The notes under the pieces are model-generated. The model was not told the origin of the DNA and made no database searches. It saw only the letters and a list, made by a program, of their open reading frames with translations. From Chaetoderma sp. LZ-2023a (taxonomy: Eukaryota; Mollusca; Caudofoveata; Chaetodermatida; Chaetodermatidae): a stretch of DNA of 64,000 nt. Below, one piece after another: positions 59,880 through 64,000 of the stretch. A program made the translations under genes and the position numbers. The DNA lies in the NCBI GenBank assembly GCA_034401795.1, contig JAVVLW010001659.1, positions 124,001 through 188,000 on the forward strand, in the 5' to 3' direction. Position 1 is the first letter of the stretch; each line of letters begins with the position of its first letter.

Positions 59880-61856
59880 AAACCGAAGAACTCGGACACG
59901 TTGTGCCGAAAGTGCAACAGGTTCATGAAACGGAAGTATCTGGGTCATCACTGTGTGGCGTGCCCTAAGTGTAAGGTCGGGAGCCCTTGTGATGTGTGCG
60001 TCAAGTGGTCGTCGGCATTGGTGGCGGAGTTTGACAAGGATCGACGGGCGAGGCTGGAGCGTATCGAGAAGGACAAGGCAGTGAAGCTGCAGCAGGTTTC
60101 GTTGCTGGGACTGGAAGGTCGGCTGAATGAGAGGATGTATTCAGCACTGGGCGTATGGGCGGCCCAGTTCAAGGCTATGTTTGACTCGTTGCAGTCCACG
60201 GTCCCGGTGAGGCAAGCTGGTGCAGGACAACCATTAGGTGGTCCGGCTAGTTCTGCTGAGGGTCATGCACCTGCCCCTTCTCTGTCCTCGGCTCATGAGC
60301 CGTCGGTAGAGGAGGAAGATTTGCTGCTGATGGAAGATTCCGGCATGCCGGATCTTTCAATGACGGCGATGCCTAGTACGTCCCAGGGGTCGCCCTCGGG
60401 ATTTGTACGGGTTTGCCAGGCGGATGGTGATGTCGACGTTCCGTCGGGCATTTTTCATCCGCGATTTGTGCAACCGGATATGCCGGCGGAGCCGTGGTTT
60501 GCGGTTCCTGCGGCTATCCCGGCGGCGTTAGGTGCGGCTCCTATCGGAGTGACAGTGCCAGCCGTAATTGAGGCCGTCGGAGTCCCGGATCCCGTGTTGG
60601 AGCCGATGGACTGCGGCGAATCCGTATCTGGCGATTCGTTGGATACTGGTGCCGCTGGGAGTCGCGCTATGGATGCGCTCTGTCCTGGCACAGACGTATA
60701 TCGTAGCGTTCAGCAAGGATCGTCGGTGGCCCTCTCATCTAAGGGAGAGAGGGAGGATGAAAACGGGAGTTCTTTGATGGACGATTCCGCTTTCTGCACC
60801 GAAGCTGAATGGGTGCAGGTTCTTGGATGGATGACCAATCGTCTCGGGTTGGCATCTGATCTAGGATCTCAGCGCGATCCGGCGATGGAACGGATGTCAG
60901 AGCGTGCGGCTAGCGCTCTGTCCAGTGGCTCTTCTGCCATGCCTACACTCCCGTTGGACACGCAGACTTCTGACATGTTGGAAGTTGTGGCATACCGTCT
61001 AGTTCAGCCAGACTATGTGTTGCCCAAGGCCCCGAAGGGGATAAGGAGTAGGGTCCGGTTTCCGGAGCAGGCTTATCATCAGTACGCCAGGGTTCCACGG
61101 CTTTCCGTTGCGGAACGTGAGGCGCTGAATAGGCCGTTGGCTGGGAAGGCCAAGGGGCGGTCATGTCCTTTGGTTTCTCAGACCAACAAAGACCCGTTCA
61201 ATGAGCTCACGCTCATTGAGGATGCGGCTATGGCAGCCATGGCTGCGCTCTCGCATGGGTGTACCGTCTTGCAGGGTATGCTGGACTGCACGGCGGAAGG
61301 CGGACAGGTGCCAGAGGCTGCTCCCGGAGTTGTTCGGGACACCATGCGCCTGTCTCAGGATTGCCTGGCCAGGGTAATCACGAGAACTTTGGCAGAGCGA
61401 CGGAGAATGGTTCTCGATTGTGTGGAACCAGGACCAGAGATGAGGGCTGTGTTGTCTTCTGCGCCTTTCATAGGTCCAGGCTTGTTCGGCGGCTCGGCAC
61501 GACAAGCGCTCTCTAAGGTTGCGTCAATGGTGGCGGAGCAAGAAGTGGTCGGCAAGTCGTGGAAGTCGACCAAGAGGACTCAGCCACAACAGTCCTACCG
61601 TCAGCATAGGCAGGAGCAGCAGAGACAGCGTCCTAGATCGCCCTTCCGTCCTTCTGCCCGTGATGCCCATAGGCCATCCGGAGCACAAGGGCCTGGCCGT
61701 TCGTCCGCATACAAGCCCTCTAGTAAGAGGCCGTATGATGACGACAGGAAGGGTGGCGGTTCGGGCCGAGGCTGCTACCGTAAGGATAGCCGTGGCGGCG
61801 GTTCCGGACCGTCATACCACAAGAAGCCGCGGGGCGGCCCTGGGGCTCGTTCCTGA
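59880..61856 (+). CDS. DIRS element E Gag-like protein, main exon
   Basis: About 658 residues. The N-terminal module (LCRKCNRFM...HHCVACPKC...CDVC) has the exact spacing of copies A, B and D. An Ala/Gly/Pro-rich linker and a conserved C-terminal part follow (LSHG...LQDCLARVITRTLAERRR...GPGLFGGSARQ), which parallels LSHVSQLLQG...GPGLFGGEG in copy A. The C terminus is an RGG/YRK-rich tail. The stop is TGA in the context TCC TGA CGG. An upstream ATG at 59817 is an alternative start. Confidence 0.83.
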   Translation, partial: KPKNSDTLCRKCNRFMKRKYLGHHCVACPKCKVGSPCDVCVKWSSALVAEFDKDRRARLERIEKDKAVKLQQVSLLGLEGRLNERMYSALGVWAAQFKAMFDSLQSTVPVRQAGAGQPLGGPASSAEGHAPAPSLSSAHEPSVEEEDLLLMEDSGMPDLSMTAMPSTSQGSPSGFVRVCQADGDVDVPSGIFHPRFVQPDMPAEPWFAVPAAIPAALGAAPIGVTVPAVIEAVGVPDPVLEPMDCGESVSGDSLDTGAAGSRAMDALCPGTDVYRSVQQGSSVALSSKGEREDENGSSLMDDSAFCTEAEWVQVLGWMTNRLGLASDLGSQRDPAMERMSERAASALSSGSSAMPTLPLDTQTSDMLEVVAYRLVQPDYVLPKAPKGIRSRVRFPEQAYHQYARVPRLSVAEREALNRPLAGKAKGRSCPLVSQTNKDPFNELTLIEDAAMAAMAALSHGCTVLQGMLDCTAEGGQVPEAAPGVVRDTMRLSQDCLARVITRTLAERRRMVLDCVEPGPEMRAVLSSAPFIGPGLFGGSARQALSKVASMVAEQEVVGKSWKSTKRTQPQQSYRQHRQEQQRQRPRSPFRPSARDAHRPSGAQGPGRSSAYKPSSKRPYDDDRKGGGSGRGCYRKDSRGGGSGPSYHKKPRGGPGARS

Positions 61857-61857
61857 C

Positions 61858-64000
61858 GGGTTTCCGGCGGAACCAATACCGGCGGCTTTGGAAACAAATG
61901 GAGTCGAGAATCTTCACCCAAGCGATTTAGCGTCTTGTCGGCTAATCTCGACCGACAACTGTGTGCAGATTCCATCCATCGGAGGCAGACTTCAGCTATT
62001 CCTAAACCAATGGGAACAGGTCGTGCGCGACTGTTTAGTCTGTCAGTGGATAAGAAACGGCTATGATCCGGACTGGCTCATCCATCAATCGTTAGTTCCG
62101 TTAACATCGACTCCAATATGGACTCCTATTCCAAGGGAATTAGACCGTCTAGTCGCCATTCAGTCAGAAATAGAATCGCTTCGTCAGAAGAAGGCGATTC
62201 ACCTAGTCACCGATCAGTCGTCACTGGGTTTCTATTCGATCATGTTCCTAGTTCCGAAGCGTACCGGGGGGTGGAGACCAATTCTCAATCTCAAACCGTT
62301 GAACAAATTTATTCTTTCTCCCAGATTTCAGATGGAGACGGTAGCAGCGGTAATGACAGGGCTGAGGAAAGGCATGTGGGCAGTGTCGATAGATCTGAAG
62401 GATGCTTATTTTCATATTCCAATGTCAATTCCCTTTCAGAAGTACCTGCGGTTTGCATTCCAAGACAATGTTTGGGAATTCAATGCTCTTCCCTTCGGCC
62501 TGACCACGGCTCCGAGGGTCTTCACCAAGGTGGTTCTCGCCATGACTTCTTTACTTCGCAGGAGAAACATAGCTGTTCACACTTATATAGACGACTGGCT
62601 GCTAAAGGCGGGGAATCCAGTCACTTTGCGCAGCAATCTGAAAGTAGTCCTAGACTTGTTAAAGAAGCTAGGATGGATTGTGAATCTAGAGAAATCAGAA
62701 CTGACTCCATCCCAGGAGTTTGTTTATCTGGGAATTTTTTTCAATCTCAGGGACGGCGTAGCTTTTCCGGCGGAGAGCAGAGTCAGAAGCCTGATTGCAG
62801 TGTTGGAGTCGGTTTCTCTAGGAGCCTATCTGACAGCGCGTCAATTTCACAGAATACTGGGTTTGCTAGTATCTCTGGAGAAGGTGGTGCCATATGCGGC
62901 ACTCAGGTGCAGGCCGATTCAGATGTATTTGATGTCGTTCTGGTCACAGAGAACAGATCCGTTATCTCTGAGAATACCAGTAAAAGAACCATTGATATTC
63001 CACCTTCAGTGGTGGTTATCGGAACAGAATCTCCTGCGAGGCGTTCCTCTACAACCTCCTCAACCTCAGATGTCCATATTCACGGATGCATCATTGACAG
63101 GTTGGGGAGCGGTATTGGACAATCAGTCAGTGTCAGGGGAATGGAATCGGACCAATGTGCAGAAACATATCAATGTGCTCGAGCTATTAGCGGTGGTATT
63201 TGCACTGCAGAAGTTCGAGAGTCTAATTCAAGACAAGATTGTCCTAGTAAGGACAGACAACTCAACAGTGGTGTCTTATTTAAACCGCCAAGGCGGGACG
63301 AGATCACCGGAGTTGTGTATAATGGTTTGGAACCTTCCGCTGTGGTGCCAAGAGAGGAATATTATTCTTCGGGCAGCACACATTCCAGGAAGATTGAACA
63401 TCTTAGCGGATGCTCTCAGTCGAAGGACGGTTTGTCGTCCGACGGAATGGCAGCTCAACCAATCTGTAGCGGAGGTTCTATTCAAACAATGGGGCAAGCC
63501 AAATGTCGACCTGTTTGCGATGAAGCAAAACGCAAAGATGGTCACTTACGTGTCACCGATCCCGGACCCGTTAGCCTTAGCGGTAGACGCACTGGCAATA
63601 AGTTGGCAGGGGATGTACGCGTATGCGTACCCTCCAACAATTCTCATCCCGAAAGTTCTGGCAAAAATAAGAGAGGGGGAGTGCCAGGTACCACTGATCG
63701 CCCCGTATTGGCCAGGCCGATCATGGTTTACGGATCTGCTGGACCTTCTGGTCTGCAATCCAGTCTCTCTGCCAGACGCCAGAGATCTAATCTCTCAGAA
63801 CAAGGGTCTGTACCTCCACGACAGACCGGAAATGTTCAATTTGACTGCATGGATGTTGTCAAGCAGCGTGCAATTGAGGGTGGCTTTTCTGAGCAAGCAG
63901 CGAAGTTTGTTGCTTCAGCCAGAAGAGTTTCAACCACAAAGACATATAATTATAGAATCAACAAATTTGCACAGTGGTGTGAGAGAGGAGATATTAATCC
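61858..64000 (+). CDS. DIRS element E reverse transcriptase/RNase H ORF (partial)
   Basis: Open to the window end in +1 relative to gag. It shows WTPIPRELDRLVAIQSEIES, GGWRPILNLKPLNKFI, SIDLKDAYFHIP (Asp at 62392), YIDDW (62584-62598), FTDASLTGWG, LLAVVF and RTDNSTVVSY, then a DLFAMKQN...YPPTILIPKVL methyltransferase-like region. No good ATG is near its start, so it probably depends on frameshifting or reinitiation after gag. Confidence 0.85.
62067..64000 (+). CDS. DIRS element E recombinase frame overlapping RT (partial)
   Basis: This frame, the same as gag, has a TGA at 62064-62066 and then stays open for about 640 codons to the window end over the whole RT region. At its end it reads FDCMDVVKQRAIEGGFSEQA and YNYRINKFAQWCERGDIN, matching the start of the copy A recombinase domain (EGFSEQAA...YNYKINRFAEWC). 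The catalytic boxes lie beyond the window. Confidence 0.78.

Larger units (their letters stand above)
59050..64000 (+). mobile_element. DIRS-type retrotransposon E, divergent, truncated by the window end
   Basis: It follows the layout of copies A-D: a terminal-repeat-like start with AATACTTACCAG and CCTGCCCCTACTGTGTCC, a tiny gag exon, gag with the same zinc spacing, RT in +1, and the recombinase in the gag frame. Protein divergence from A is large. The left boundary is uncertain because no second terminal repeat is in view. Confidence 0.82.

Overview
The window is eukaryotic. It is an intron-rich stretch of an animal genome, probably a marine invertebrate and possibly a mollusc (this placement is low confidence). 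The evidence is a host gene split into small exons with GT-AG introns, abundant short inverted-repeat elements, microsatellites and layered retrotransposons. There is no sign of bacterial organisation.

Host gene. Eleven exons on the + strand (2603-2809, 30992-31168, 31953-32094, 32236-32354, 33360-33546, 34931-35042, 44546-44625, 46054-46148, 56709-56762, 57420-57530, 58017-58181) join in phase. They encode MORN repeats followed by a helical C-terminal region typical of RSPH10B, a radial-spoke protein of motile cilia. Earlier and probably later exons lie outside the window. Three introns are swollen by transposons.

Intron 1 (2810-30991) is a nest. A decayed LINE (3130-4521 continuing at 28163) was hit by a minus-strand Ty3/gypsy-like LTR retrotransposon (4522-28162; 193-bp LTRs, tRNA-Leu-type primer site). 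That element was later hit by two plus-strand DIRS-type tyrosine-recombinase retrotransposons, copy A (6688-13719) and copy B (20098-27126). The Ty3-like element is unusual. It has a helix-hairpin-helix domain at the start of Gag, a separate SGNH-hydrolase-like ORF upstream of Gag, and tandem RNA-hairpin repeats at the end of pol.

The 35043-44545 intron holds DIRS copy C (36217-43266). It is nearly identical to A but has a gag frameshift and a lost recombinase active-site arginine. The 46149-56708 intron holds copy D (46440-55061), an older degenerate relative inside a TIR transposon and itself split by a clean hAT insertion (53497-54910). A fifth, divergent DIRS-type element, E, starts near 59050 and runs off the window end.

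The DIRS elements share one design. There are inverted terminal repeats and an internal complementary region that mirrors the circle junction. Gag is predicted to be spliced from a tiny first exon and has an N-terminal C/H-rich zinc module. A long RT/RNase H/methyltransferase-like ORF lies +1 relative to Gag. The recombinase frame is open across almost all of the RT and lies in the same frame as Gag, separated from it by a UGA stop. Their terminal repeats carry a match to the 5' end of U1 snRNA. Two MITE families with strong hairpins, a SINE-like insert, an L2/CR1-like LINE tail and a TIR element with a long internal palindrome fill the remaining introns.
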